Shown piece after piece: positions 46,859-58,579 of a stretch of DNA of 64,000 bases (the first letter of the stretch is position 1; each line of letters begins with the position of its first letter). The stretch is from Azadirachta indica. Its lineage: Eukaryota; Streptophyta; Magnoliopsida; Sapindales; Meliaceae. The notes under the pieces are model-generated. The model had not been told where the DNA came from. It made no database searches and saw nothing but the letters and a program-made list of their open reading frames with translations. Location of the stretch: assembly GCA_022749755.1 (NCBI GenBank), contig CM040450.1, positions 11,616,913-11,680,912 on the forward strand, given 5' to 3'. The position numbers and the translations under genes are program-made.

Positions 46859-47818
46859 TTGGATAGATTCATACCAAATAGGTCAGCGATAGGCTTCGAC
46901 TATGCCCACTACATGCTGACAGAAGGGAGGACGCACAAAGAGAATCCAGCTGTGGCATCTTCCTCGTCAAGAAAGGCGTACCGGCAGCAATCAGCAGAGG
47001 CCTTGGACATGAACCGGAACCGAATCTCGGCTATTTTTGTTGATCCAATCACGAGCGGTTGGTTTGGCTGCTATCTATTTCCTTCTTTCTGCTTGTGCTC
47101 TTAATTTTATGTCAACTTCTTCTCTATTAATTCTGCAATTACTTGCGCAGTTTTCGGGGAGAAAACATTTGCTGTCCCTGAGTTCATAGATGATTAACTC
47201 ATGACCTTTGATGATGAAGATGACCCAGTTACAAATGTTAGTTGGGGTGATGGGCAGCACATAGCCATTGGCTTGCTCAATTTCCATGTCCACGTATGGG
47301 ATTCTACTGCAAATCGACAGGTTTCTGATTGGGTATTAGTTTTTCTTCCACTAGTTTTTTATTCCGAAATAATTATTGCTAATTTTCTGGAAACTGTGTT
47401 TTTGATTTTTGTCTTGTTTTCCTTTTTTACTTTTGGAGATAAGAACATTGAAAGGTGGTCATCGATCAGAAATAAATGCACTGGCTTGGACCAGGAACAT
47501 ACTTACGACTGGAGGTGCAGATGCTAAAATCATCAACCATGATGTGAGGGTGAGACAACACTTGGTTGAAACATTTCAGGGCCACCAGCAAGTTATTTGT
47601 GGGCTTAAATGCTCAGCCACCAGTCAGCAATTAGCCAGTGGGGGAAATGATAATCTCCTTTTCGCATCGGATAGATCCATGGCATCTTCAAATTTACCCA
47701 CACAATGGCTTCACAGACTAGAAGACCATACGGCTGCTTTGAAAGCCCTGGCTTGGTGTGCATTCCAGGGCAATTTCCTTGCTACTGCTGGAGATACGGG
47801 TGACCCAGGATGCAGGTA
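46859..47818 (+). pseudogene. CDC20 (WD40 anaphase-promoting activator) relic
   Basis: Segments match plant CDC20 in order: LDRFIPNRSAIGFDYAHYML with YRQQSAEALDMNRNRI (46859-47050), DPVTNVSWGDGQHIAIGLL and VHVWDSTANRQ (47205-47320), then [15 protein letters not shown] to [11 protein letters not shown] and [18 protein letters not shown] (47445-47800). CDC20 recognises substrates for the APC/C ubiquitin ligase through its WD40 propeller. The relic lacks the region between the N-terminal block and the second WD repeat, has a TAA inside the third segment (near 47196), reads [10 protein letters not shown] where DNxVxIWDRS is usual, and stops after blade 4. It cannot make a working protein. Confidence 0.8.
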
Positions 47819-47999
47819 AATTCATCTTTGTTTTTCAATCTGTAATTCAGTGTCTATTTGGCATATAGTTATGTTTTCCATCCGGTTGATTACTTGAATG
47901 AAAAGTGGATGTAGCTCAAGATCCAAAATGATCATTGTTGAAGCTCAAGTTTATTATTATTTTTTTTTTCTTTATTCTAAAATCTGACCAGAGTCCGAA

Positions 48000-48470
48000 T
48001 CATTATTATTTTGAGTTCTTATTCAGCAATTGATTTTTTGTATCCAATTTGCTATTGGTCTTTCTTCTGTGGATTCCAACTTTTTTTCAGCTAAGAAACA
48101 TTTGAGAGGTTGTCCTCGATCACAAGTAGATGCAATAGCTTGGAGGTGGAGGAAAAAAGTGGTAAAAAAAATTGTCCACAATGATGTTCACATCACTGCT
48201 GATGCTTTTATCTTCCATACTTCCAGAACACATTGTTAAACCACTCAGGGAAATGGGCAAGAGTTTTGTGGTCGAAAATGGTCAGCCTGTCAATCAAGCC
48301 AGCAATTAGCCAGCATGGAAAACTATAATCTCCTTTTCATATGGTGAGATAGATGGATCCATTTATGGTGGCCTCTTCAAATTCACCAACACAGTGGCTT
48401 CTCAGATTAGAAGACCAGAATACAGATGCAGTGACTGACCTTGTTCAGCGTCCATTCTAGGGCAATTTAT
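48000..48470 (+). pseudogene. Second, more decayed CDC20 fragment
   Basis: 48000-48060 repeats the sequence just before the first relic (compare 46800-46860). 48085-48150 repeats the [12 protein letters not shown] block as RGCPRSQVDAIAWRW, and 48270-48470 repeats the [12 protein letters not shown] to [15 protein letters not shown] region with stops and frame changes. It looks like a tandem duplicate that lost about half its length. Confidence 0.7.
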
Positions 48471-48630
48471 GTACATAGCAGAATTCATTTTGTAGGATAG
48501 TTTTTATTGTTTGTTTTCTCTCTTCCTTACTCGTTCATTCTTGCTTGTGTGTTAGAAACAGGTTTTCCATCAAATGAATGAGTAATGTGGATCTAATTTC
48601 TAAAACCAAATGATTTCTCATGAAATTTTA

Positions 48631-48644
48631 AATATATATATATG

Positions 48645-48675
<31 letters not shown>

Positions 48676-48676
48676 G

Positions 48677-48711
<35 letters not shown>
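48631..48711. repeat. (TA)n(GA)n compound microsatellite
   Basis: An interrupted TA run is followed directly by about 18 GA units. Confidence 0.95.
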
Positions 48712-48714
<3 letters not shown>

Positions 48715-51700
48715 ACATGTTTTAAATCATGCAAAATAACAAAAATGATATTTTGAATTTTTAAGAATAAAATATGTGCTTTCTAGTTTTTTTAATATGG
48801 TAGAAAACAATAAAAACATTTTTTTTACATTTTTTAGTTAAAATTTAAAAATAATTTTTTTATTTTTGAAAAAAAAAATTTAACAAAACATGCAACTAAA
48901 TATATTTTATTTTTAAAATTTTTTCACAAAAAAATGCTTTTTAAAGATGTAAATTTTAAATCAAAGAACATCTAAATCATTTTACTTTCTTAATTAATTG
49001 AAAGCATTAAATTTCATTTCTCTCTTCTCTTCCATGATTTGGAGTTTTAATTTAAAACGTAAAATCCTATTTTTTATTATTGTTCTATTTTGTCTTGTTT
49101 TGGTGAATATATTACTTGAAATAATAACACATATCTGTTATATTCTATTAATTTTGTTTACAATATGCAAAGGAAAATTACCATCCTAAATTGTCAATTA
49201 TGTGAATAGTACATTGAATTGATATTTCATTTTTAACAATAAATAACTGATTTAATTTTTTTTTAAAAAAAAAAATAGCATAGCTATTCAAATACAATAT
49301 AGTAAATTTATTGAAACTTAAATTAATAATTTTTCATGATTGATATGTACATTTATCTAAATTTATTAGAAATCATCACGAAATAAATGAAATTTTGGTG
49401 TATTCATATCATCATACGTTATGAATTTCACATGGTGAAGCACAAAATTGATGAAATATTTTATCCCTCAAAATATCACATATCAGTGTCAATTCGGTTT
49501 AATTCATTTTAAATTTTTGCAAAGTTTTCATTTTTTTTCTTCACTTTATTTGAAAGAAATTAATAAATAAAAGAACCTTCATTGTTTTTGAATATTTGTG
49601 TTCATAATTTTACATCATCTCTTTCTTCTTTTCTTTTAAACTTAAAAAAGTGAAATATATGCTCCATATATATTTGATTTTAATGATATTGGACAAAAGT
49701 TATACATAAATAACATTAAAATGTTAGAGAAAATTAAGTGTTAAATTTTATAAAACATCAAAATTATAAGTTCTTGAAATATTAATGAGAATTCCTCTTA
49801 CTGCTGCTTTTTATGTCATTATTTTCATGTCATTTCTTTCAATCATCTTATTAACTTACAAAAATTTCTGTTGTTAATTTTTTGTAAAATTCATAAAACT
49901 TTTACTGTAATCTTTCATATTTTCCTTACAATTAAAAAATATATATATAAATTATATTGATGTCGAAAATTTTTCTCTCTTTGACCTCGAACAACAAATC
50001 TCTATCTTTAAGTTTTTTGGGAAATCTTCTTCCCTTGCAAAACAAAAAAAAATTAGAGAATAACCGACTTCCTTAACATATAATCTCCAATGCTTAAGTA
50101 AGTTGAATTGCTTGAGAGGAGAAAGTTTTATTGTAGAAGCTAATTTGACAGAGTTTTGCCTTCATTCAAAAATACCTACCTTATTTTTCACAACGTCAGT
50201 ATTTTATAAGTTCATGGATTAATCATTTTACCAGATTTTTCAACCACAAACACCCATGATGAGAAATGGCATGATGGGTGATTACTAGATGAAACTTGCA
50301 GTTGATGGCAATTAACCACGTCGCGCCTGAGGTCGGGTGACATTTTATTACGTGACCTAAGCTATAGTTTCTATTCAGTTAAGTTCCTTTGGATGTTGGG
50401 ATCTTGTTTGATCAGTGATATACCACCTCGGGTCAATATGATGCCAGACCATGAGGGAAAATGATCCCCCACCATGCGGCTTATCTTCATCTGGTGTCGA
50501 GTGTGTTGTGCTTGGATATTTTCCCAAACAAATTAAAATGTTTATTGAATTATTATGATATATTGGGAGTTTGTATTAATTATTATCTTTATCTTTGTGA
50601 TTTTATTAAATTATTATAATGTATTAGAAGTCTAAATTTATAAGATTTTTATTTTAATCTTTTTGTAATTTTTTACTATTGAAAAGTATATGAATTAAAA
50701 TGTTTATTGAATTACTAGGAGTTTAAATTTATAAGAATTTTATTCTAAATCTTTCATATTCATTTTATATAATGAACTCTTATAAAGAATTAACCACCAA
50801 ACTAAAGGCTATTGACACATTAAATTATTTGCTCTAATAACTAATCATGAAAAAAAAAACTATATGCAAGAAAATTTTTAAAAGCAATATAAATATTTTA
50901 AGAAAATATAATATTTTGAATATCTTTAAAATGAAAAAACTTGCGAATTATGTTATTTTTATTAATTATATGTACCTATTTTACACCAGCTTTTAACATT
51001 AAAAATAAAAATGTGCAATATTTAATAAAACTCAAAATAATAAGAATATTTCAATTAGTATTTTACAACATTTTTTTGAGTTTGATATTGTTTCATTCAG
51101 TCAACCTTGGATTTCAATTAATAGATACAATATCATTAAAGATAATTATTAAAATATTCTTGCTATTCTATTTTTAGTTAAAAAATATTTTAATTAATAA
51201 ATAATTTATAAAATTATATTATTTGCTTTTTGCATGTAATTCTTAAGTTGTATGAGTATTAGTTGATTTAATTAGTAAAATCACTAATATGGTACAACCG
51301 TATAAGAGATATGAATTCAAACTCTCTTCATACAAGATTATAGAGAGATTTGATTTATGCTTTTGTAATATAATTTTTTTTAAAATAAAAATTTTTTAAT
51401 AAAAGTGAGAAACCTCTGTTTAAGAATCACTTAAAAGTATATATATATATATATATATTAAAAGTAAAATTAAAAAATATTTTATAATATTAATTTTTAA
51501 CAAGACTTATACATTCTTTATTAATATTTAACATATAATATTTCATGACGCATCAATGCTAAACGAAGTCTACTATCATTGAACTTTCTCATTGCAAGTC
51601 CAAATTATAACATATGTCTTATAACTAAATTAATTAATCTAATATTTTTAGTTAGTTGTGGTAACGTGTAATCAATTTATATTTAAAACTTTATAATAAT

Positions 51701-51749
51701 ATTATAATTATCAAAAAAAATTATATTTCTTAAACTTTTTTTAAAAGAT
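48712..51749. other. AT-rich intergenic DNA, no gene seen
   Basis: Long AT-rich stretch. A less AT-rich island at about 50250-50530 has no recognisable open frame or RNA gene. A short (AT)n run lies at 51438-51459. Confidence 0.5.
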
Positions 51750-52112
51750 TTAACCGGAATTGTTAGATTTTTACTGTCGAGATTCAAAAATTTCACCCTA
51801 ACTAAATTTTAATCAAAATTGTCATATATCACTGCTTTTAAACAAAAGTACTCTTATATTATGCCATAAAACTTAACTCGAAAATATGTTTTTACTTAAC
51901 TCAAAATCACATTTTATAGACAATTGAAAGTACAATGATGAAAATAATACTTTCGAGTTGAATTACACTCAAAATAACTTTTAAGTTAAACGACATGACA
52001 TAATATAAGGTTGTTTTTGTTTAAAAGTAGTAAAATGTGACATTTTTTATTAAAATTGTTTTACGACGGCATTTTTGAATTTTGATACTAAAAATATGAC
52101 ATTTTCGGTTGA
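51750..52112. mobile_element. ~360-bp inverted-repeat MITE
   Basis: Left TTAACCGGAATTGTTAGATT is matched on the other strand at the right end by TTCAACCGAAAATGTCATAT. Pairing continues inward through AAATTTCACCCTAACTAAAT-like and ATCAAAATTGTCATAT-like blocks to a centre near 51930. Non-coding. Confidence 0.6.
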
Positions 52113-52429
52113 AACTCTTTTTCTAATTTATATGTTGTATTTTAAAAAAAAGTTTATAAAAATTATAACAAATAATTGGCGGAGTTGACGAACAATTTGG
52201 GAAGTCATCTTGCGTTGGTCTCAAAACTTGGGCTCGCGAAATACCACAAGAAGCACACGACGTCGTTTTTAAATCTGGCACTATTACCACTCACGCCACG
52301 AGGCACAAAATGATTAGCACACCGAAAGTGGAGCACGCGAGCAGCGAGTACCAAACAACGGGTAACTCAGAGGATCCCTTCAGATGCAGATAAGGCTGAT
52401 CTTAAAGCCCAAAGGCTTTGATGTCGACC

Positions 52430-52519
52430 CACGTGAGGTCCCACTTAACCAAAAAACCAAGGTTATTGTAAAAAAATTATAAAAAAACATCGGCCACGTC
52501 ATCCACGAGAACGACGTGT
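52430..52519 (+). promoter_or_regulatory. G-box and ABRE-like motifs upstream of the S40-type gene
   Basis: CACGTG at 52430-52435, ACGTCA at 52496-52501 and ACGTGT at 52514-52519 lie 100-200 bases before the TATA box. ACGT-core motifs of this kind are bound by bZIP/bHLH factors in abscisic-acid, light and stress responses, which would suit a senescence-type gene; their function here is inferred. Confidence 0.5.
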
Positions 52520-52620
52520 GGGTCCCACTGATTTATCATTTTTTCAGCCATTTTTCTCCACCTGCTTATATTCTCGCCACTACCCGCGAGTCTCCGCCAC
52601 ATCAGTCCATTATTTCTCAA

Positions 52621-52628
52621 TATATAAA
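52621..52628 (+). promoter_or_regulatory. TATA box of the S40-type gene
   Basis: TATATAAA starts 67 bases before the ATG at 52688. With transcription starting about 30 bases downstream, the earlier ATG at 52655 would sit almost at the cap, so 52688 is the better start. Confidence 0.6.
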
Positions 52629-52687
52629 TGTTATTAACGCGGACGCACAATTAAATGAATCGGTGCTTCACAGTCCACTTAATTGGG

Positions 52688-53368
52688 ATGGACCCGGCAT
52701 TCCGTCACCGCCGATCTCCCTCCTCCGACCGATTCCTTGGCATCTCATCGTCTTCATCAACCTCAGCCGCATCAGACGGGGGAGACGAGTTGAACGAAGA
52801 CGATATTTTATGGACAAACGATCCAACGGAGCCAAACAACATCAACGACAACCACAACATCAATTACAATAACCACAACCACGCGTTCACCTCCTCTTCT
52901 TCGAATCACAGCCGTTCATCTTCATTCACGCATCAACAGAATTCCGGAATCCTTGCTGCATTACCCGAACACGATAACCGCCCAATCCTTAACCGCAAGA
53001 ATTCGATATCTTCGTCTGCATCGTCCTCCGCGTCGTCATCCAAGATGATTCCGACGATTCCGAAGCCTCCGCAGGTGGAGAGATCGCAATCGATGCCTAA
53101 TAATAGGAAGTACCAACACTCGGCGCCGATGAACGTGCCGCTTTTGTCGATCGCGATGGCGAAGCAGAGGAATAGCAGGTTTTTTGAACTCGACGAGGAG
53201 GAAGCAGACGATGAGATGCTGCCGCCTCACGAGATTGTGGCTAGAGGATCGGGCGTGTCGCCGAAGACGACGTTCTCTGTTTTGGAAGGCGTCGGACGTA
53301 CTCTTAAAGGGAGGGATCTTCGTCAGGTCAGGAACGCTGTTTTTCGCCAAACTGGTTTTCTTGATTGA
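52688..53368 (+). CDS. Senescence-regulator S40 family protein (DUF584)
   Basis: Single-exon gene of 226 residues starting MDPAFRHRRSPSSDRFLGI; an upstream in-frame ATG at 52655 would add 11 residues but lies at the likely transcript start. The N-terminal SDRFLG motif, the Ser/Asn-rich low-complexity middle and the C-terminal block (LPPHEIVAR near 182-190, then SVLEGVGRTLKGRDLRQVRN and RQTGFLD at the very end) are the signature of the plant S40/DUF584 family. Family members respond to senescence, abscisic acid, salicylic acid and pathogens, and several are nuclear; the molecular activity is not known. The gene is GC-richer than its surroundings and looks intact. Confidence 0.9.
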   Translation: MDPAFRHRRSPSSDRFLGISSSSSTSAASDGGDELNEDDILWTNDPTEPNNINDNHNINYNNHNHAFTSSSSNHSRSSSFTHQQNSGILAALPEHDNRPILNRKNSISSSASSSASSSKMIPTIPKPPQVERSQSMPNNRKYQHSAPMNVPLLSIAMAKQRNSRFFELDEEEADDEMLPPHEIVARGSGVSPKTTFSVLEGVGRTLKGRDLRQVRNAVFRQTGFLD

Positions 53369-53780
53369 CAATTTTTATTTCGTTTACTTCAAATTTTATT
53401 GAATTAGATGATTTTTGTGTATGGTTCCTATCAATTTTGGCAGTTGATTAGAAGCTCGTCATTATGTTTTTGTTGTTTATATGTAATTGATACGGTGCCG
53501 GATGCTAAGCATTGAACGAAATTATCTGGTTCTGGTGGCTTTAGATAGTAGAAATCCACTATATTTTGAGTTTAGAACTTGTGGATGAGATGTTATTTTG
53601 ATTGATAGGAAATATTAAACATTACCGTCAAGGGTTTTGTTGAATTCAATTTGGTATGAAGATGAATTTCTTTGTAATCATGGTAGTGGTTTGATTGTGA
53701 CAGCTAGTTGTGCCTGCTTACGGTTTATCAGAGGTTGCCTGTTGCTAAGGGATGAACGTGTTCATTCGCAGAGAGTCTTA

Positions 53781-53875
53781 TGGGATGTCCCCATGAGACT
53801 GTCCAATGGAATTAAGTTATGGGGGCACGATTCTATCGGACAGTCTCATCATCAATGTGGTGGGGGCATCCGCTT
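53781..53875. repeat. Imperfect hairpin downstream of the S40-type gene
   Basis: GAGACTGTCC (53795-53804) pairs with GGACAGTCTC (53838-53847). Pairing resumes further out between GGGATGTCCCC and GGGGGCATCC after a ~13-base bulge. It does not match a miRNA I know. Confidence 0.5.
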
Positions 53876-55298
53876 AGAAGGTTTTCTCGTTTTTTCGTGT
53901 CGGTTGTGTTGGGACCTTTAAGAGATTGGATTTTACTTTCCAAATATATGCCATCATAAAGATCACTAACTAAATCCATTGTCTACTAGTATTGCTAGAA
54001 CTTATCTATCCTTTTCTTTTGTCTTGGTAAGCATTCCTTTCAAATTGAATTTTATGGACTCCTAGCTTATTGGGTTTGTATTTCTTTGTTGAAGCATCTG
54101 CACATGACAGATACTTAGATGTCTCGTCCTTGTTGAAGCATGGTACTAGTGTATTTGTCATGAAATATGAAGAAATGAGTAGGATGTTTGAATTAGTACC
54201 TAACTTTATAGAATTTCAATTGAGGACATAAAGGATCAGATAGGTACATGTTCAAATAGATGTTTGGCCAGTCATTATCCTTTGCCTATGCTAGGCTGCT
54301 CAATTGTCTTGTCTGTTTTAGATTCTTGGATCAACAGGACAATGTTAAAGTATATTGAAAGTTGACATTAGTTCAAACTTCTTTACAGCAGCTGTTTTTC
54401 TTTATGAGCTATAAAGTATAAGAAATTTGAAATTGATGGTGGAATAAAACAGTAACAACAAAACTATTTGCTTGTGTGTTGAGCTTATGATTTTATTTGC
54501 AAGAGCTACTTAATGAAGGGATACAATTTTAGATTTTCAGTAGTCAAATGTTGCAGTTGGTGAAAATTTGTGGAAGTTTGCATTGGAAAGTGATATTTAT
54601 GATTGCTTTCTGATTACCTTGTTTCGTGATATGTTAAGTATAAAGATATTTATACTGATTATGGAAAAAGATGAAAAACATTTCAACTATTTGCTCATGT
54701 GGTGACATATCACTATATAAATTCCTATTACCTCCCATTTTTAAGTTTTTGTAAGAGCTTCCTGATGCAGCAATGTAATTTTAGGTCATCTGCCACCTAA
54801 TCTTGCACCTATTAAGAATTTGTGGGGGGAAAGCAAATTAAATTGCCATTGTTTAACTGTAGTCATTTGATGATCATGTTCTCCAAGCTTCCAATTCGTA
54901 TTGGTATAGACTTATTATTGACTCATACATGTTTATGGCATGAAATGATGATCTATTAACCGACTATTGCTGATTTTGCTTTTCTATTTGATTTCTCTTT
55001 CTTTTGTTATTTGAACCTGAAATTATTGGAGTTAAGGATGAACCAACAATGTTTGCCAACCACCATCCAGCTAAGTGGTGTGCACTTCTTATTGCCAGTA
55101 GAGTTTTGAGTCATGAGAAGAGTTACAATCTTTTTACAATTACCCTTACCCTTGTTGCCCTTACCACCCTTGTTGGGGAATAGAAATTACTCAGTAGAGT
55201 AATGCTATATAACAGTATGCTTATCAGGCAAGTCTCTTACTAACATGCCAATATAAAAAAGAAGGAAAAGATGAACCAAGGTTAGGCTAATAGAGATG

Positions 55299-55336
<38 letters not shown>
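55299..55336. repeat. (ATC)n microsatellite
   Basis: About twelve uninterrupted CAT/ATC units. Confidence 0.95.
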
Positions 55337-56340
55337 TTATCATGATGATGAGTGTTGTCGTAATAGGGGTGAGATTGAGTGTTGTCGTATTCATTCGCCA
55401 AATTAATTAGATTATCGAAGAGACGTATTTCATGTATTAAAATATGGTCGGTTGAAAACCTTTCTTTACTTTTTTTATAAATGCGGCGGCAAAATCAAAC
55501 CAATTTTTAATCTCAGGAAAATGTCGCAGTTTGTTTCTTTATTTCAAATTCAATGAAGGTAGACATTCTAACTTCTAAGGAGGTTTCTTGACATCCTTAT
55601 CTTGAACATCAAGGAATAGCAAAATTATCAAAATTACTAACCAAAAAGAAAAGATCCACTAATTTTAATTTTAATTAACAAATACCATCACCTTTTATCC
55701 CTTTTTCAGGTGAAGAATTTCATCTTTTATCCTTTTTTCTCATATGAAGAACGATGATTTTAAGCAATGGCTAGGCCAATCATGAATGGATTTAATTATG
55801 AAATTAGTAGACAGTTAAACAAATAGTTCGCAGGTAAACTTACCCAAGTTAATTTTTTTTGTTTAATTGTTACAAACCTATTATCAGAGTTATTTGATTT
55901 CGGTATTCCTATCTTATCAAGAGTTCAATTTTTAGTCCCGAGTCCAAATTTTCTTTTAAGTTAAGAAAACATTTAAATCTACCAAATAATTAGTTGAAAG
56001 CTACTTCGGTAGCATAATTTTAGCTAAGCTAAGACCAACGCCAATAATTGGAGGGGTTCCAAATCTACCCAATTATCTCGAGTATCATTGGTCTAATCTT
56101 TAAATGAAAAAATTCACCGTAGTCCGAAAAGCTGAAAATAAGAAACCGAAATGCAAAATAAATTACTCTCAGAGACAAATCAACATCAACATTAAATGCT
56201 ATATATTAGTAGTCCCGAAAATATCTTGGATAAATTCGAGCGTTAAACAAAACAGATGATATAATATAAAATTTGGTCTCAGACATCCAAGGAAGGATAA
56301 AAGCAGCACAAGCTCTCAAGCCCGGCGAAGGCGAAAGCTC

Positions 56341-57159
56341 TTAGGCGGCCACTGCGAATGTTTTGAGAAACAAGCCTTTCAATTTATCCTCATTGACCAA
56401 ATTTACACTTTCAACTTCTCAATTTGTTACCAAATTGAAGCCAAAATTCTTAGAATAAACAAAATTAAAGGCAAGTCAGACAAATCTATATGCCTCAAAA
56501 AGTTTGAGCTCAGAAGAGAAATCCATATGTACATATGTATTAACCCTTCACACATCTAATTGATTCATCTTTCTTGCCAAAACCATAAAATAACCGAATC
56601 TAATTTCATCTTTTAAAACCAATTTAGCCAAAAATAAAAGCACCCACATTTTAAAATAGCAATAATGTGAGATGAAGGTGTTTCCCTACCTTCAAAACAG
56701 AAGCATTTCATAATGTACCCCCGACCTGAATCACCCATTGATTGAAGCAACCAAAGAGAAAATAAATAGCCTGGAAACTACTTAAATCCTTTGGAGCTCA
56801 AGAAATGGGAAAAATTACAGGTCCAGAGATACAGATGAGCTTCGTATAAGAAGAAAACAGGTGAGGGATGAGAAGGGGAAACTCAATAGGAAAACCCTAA
56901 AGAGAAAAACCCCTAAAGGACGAGTTCAATATTGCGCAGCTATGACTCAAAACGCTTCCATATTGCTTTTTGGAAGGCGATCTTAAGGGCTGCGCTTTCA
57001 CGTACTAGAATATATGAGTGAAAACCTAAACACCCACATTGACAAACGTTTTGGCTTATTTGGCTTGACGAAATTTGAGAGACAAGAAGCGGCAGAGATT
57101 ACAGACGCAGAAACCCTACGGACGTGGGAAGTTGAAGAAAGAAAGTGAGGTATTTATAG
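56341..57159 (-). other. Candidate minus-strand transcription unit with tiny spliced frame
   Basis: On the minus strand CTATAAATA (57151-57159) precedes a GC-richer, leader-like stretch (GTAGGGTTTCTGCG, TTTAGGGGTTTTTCTC) standing out from AT-rich DNA. An ATG at 56736-56738 opens MGDSGRGYIMKCFCFE, followed by a plausible GTAGGG donor (exon end 56700). An acceptor at 56352-56353 leads to VAA and a stop at 56341. Only a 19-residue product would result, so a non-coding RNA is at least as likely. I do not recognise the peptide. Confidence 0.25.
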
Positions 57160-58514
57160 AGCTTGTTATATTATTTTTATAGCCCTTGTATTCTTTTGAA
57201 TAACGTTTTCACCCTTGGTTTTCCTGATTAGATAATAACATTTTGGTCCCTACATTTGTGGCGTTTTACATAAAATGATGTTGTTTGGCCAGTGATGTTG
57301 TATAGGTCCTTGCAATACCATTGTCCCATGCCGAAATGACAGAAATACCATCGAGTGCTAAGATACGTCATCACAATTGTTCCAAATGATGATGGTTTTT
57401 TAGTCATTTCAATATATCATCGCTCATCATTATCAAAACATTAAATTCTAAGATTTCATATATTTTCTATGATTTTTTTATCAATTCTAATAAAAATTTA
57501 ATCATAATTTACTATCACATATATTTTATTTTTCTACTTATATAAGTTAATAATATTAAATGTATCAATCAAATTTGATATTTTATTCTAATAAATTGTT
57601 ATAAATTGTAATATTTTATATCAATTGTCTCAAATAAATTAATAATTGTCATCGATTACTTTATTTTTATTAATTATTTTTTAAAAAATTAAATATTTTT
57701 ATTTTTATTTTATTATTTTGATGATATGTAAAATGATAATTTTACACATAAATATTAATTTATTATTATTAAAAAATATAAAAAATTTATTTTTATATTA
57801 TAAGAGTTGATGAAAATTTAAAAAATTAATGATTTTTTTAATAATAAATTCAAAATGATAATTGTAGGAGTTAATTTTTGTTAAACAACTTAAATATATA
57901 ATTAAATCAGTAAATTTAATATTCTTAAAGATTTTTTTAAGTTCAATACTATTAAAACTTTTTAAAATTAAATTATTATATATTTTTGTAAATCCTAATA
58001 CTTATATCTATATAATAATTTTGAAAGTAATTTAAAATATTTATATTTAATAATTATAATTACCCAATATAATTTAAATTATTGACTTATTGTCAAATAA
58101 TAATAATTATATGTAAAAATAAAATAAAATTTTTAAATATTTTAAATTACTTTCAAAAAATATTTTTTAATCAAATTTATTTTACTAGAATTTAAAAATT
58201 ATAATATTAAAGTAGTCTTTAAATAATTATAAAGAAAAATAATAGTAATAAATTTTTTAAAAATAATATTTTACAAGAAAATTATTATCAAAAATATTGT
58301 TAATAATAATAGTTTATAATTATTAAATTTGATCTATTTTATATCAATAGTAATAATAATTTAAAAATAATATTTTTAATAATATAAATTAAATATTTAT
58401 TCTTAGTTAAATATTATTATTTCCATAATTTAATGAATAAACATGACTGGTTCATTAGTTTAAATTCTCACACTTACATAATTTTTATTTATATTTAAAA
58501 GTTAAAAAAGGTCA

Positions 58515-58579
58515 ATATCAGGTCGGGGATTGCAAGGGTCTCCGATCTAAATCGGAGACATCCCAGCCCATCCTGATAT
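58515..58579. repeat. Short GC-richer palindrome
   Basis: ATATCAGG pairs with CCTGATAT at the two ends, and GTCTCCGAT pairs with ATCGGAGAC around a four-base loop in the middle. GGTCGGGGAT-type motifs resemble the subterminal DNA of the hAT-like element at 1912-2803, so it may be a remnant of such an element. Confidence 0.55.

Larger units (their letters stand above)
53369..56300. other. Intergenic DNA, no gene seen
   Basis: The first few hundred bases probably hold the S40-type 3' UTR. There are no further coding exons on either strand; an imperfect hairpin (53781-53875) and a trinucleotide microsatellite are listed separately. Confidence 0.5.

Noticed and set aside
52655..52687. Upstream ATG of the S40-type gene as the true start
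   Set aside because: It would lie almost at the transcript start set by the TATA box at 52621, and the family-like N terminus begins at the second Met (52688).
53781..53875. microRNA precursor
   Set aside because: The stem has a ~13-base bulge and neither arm resembles a plant miRNA I know; without small-RNA data it stays a hairpin.
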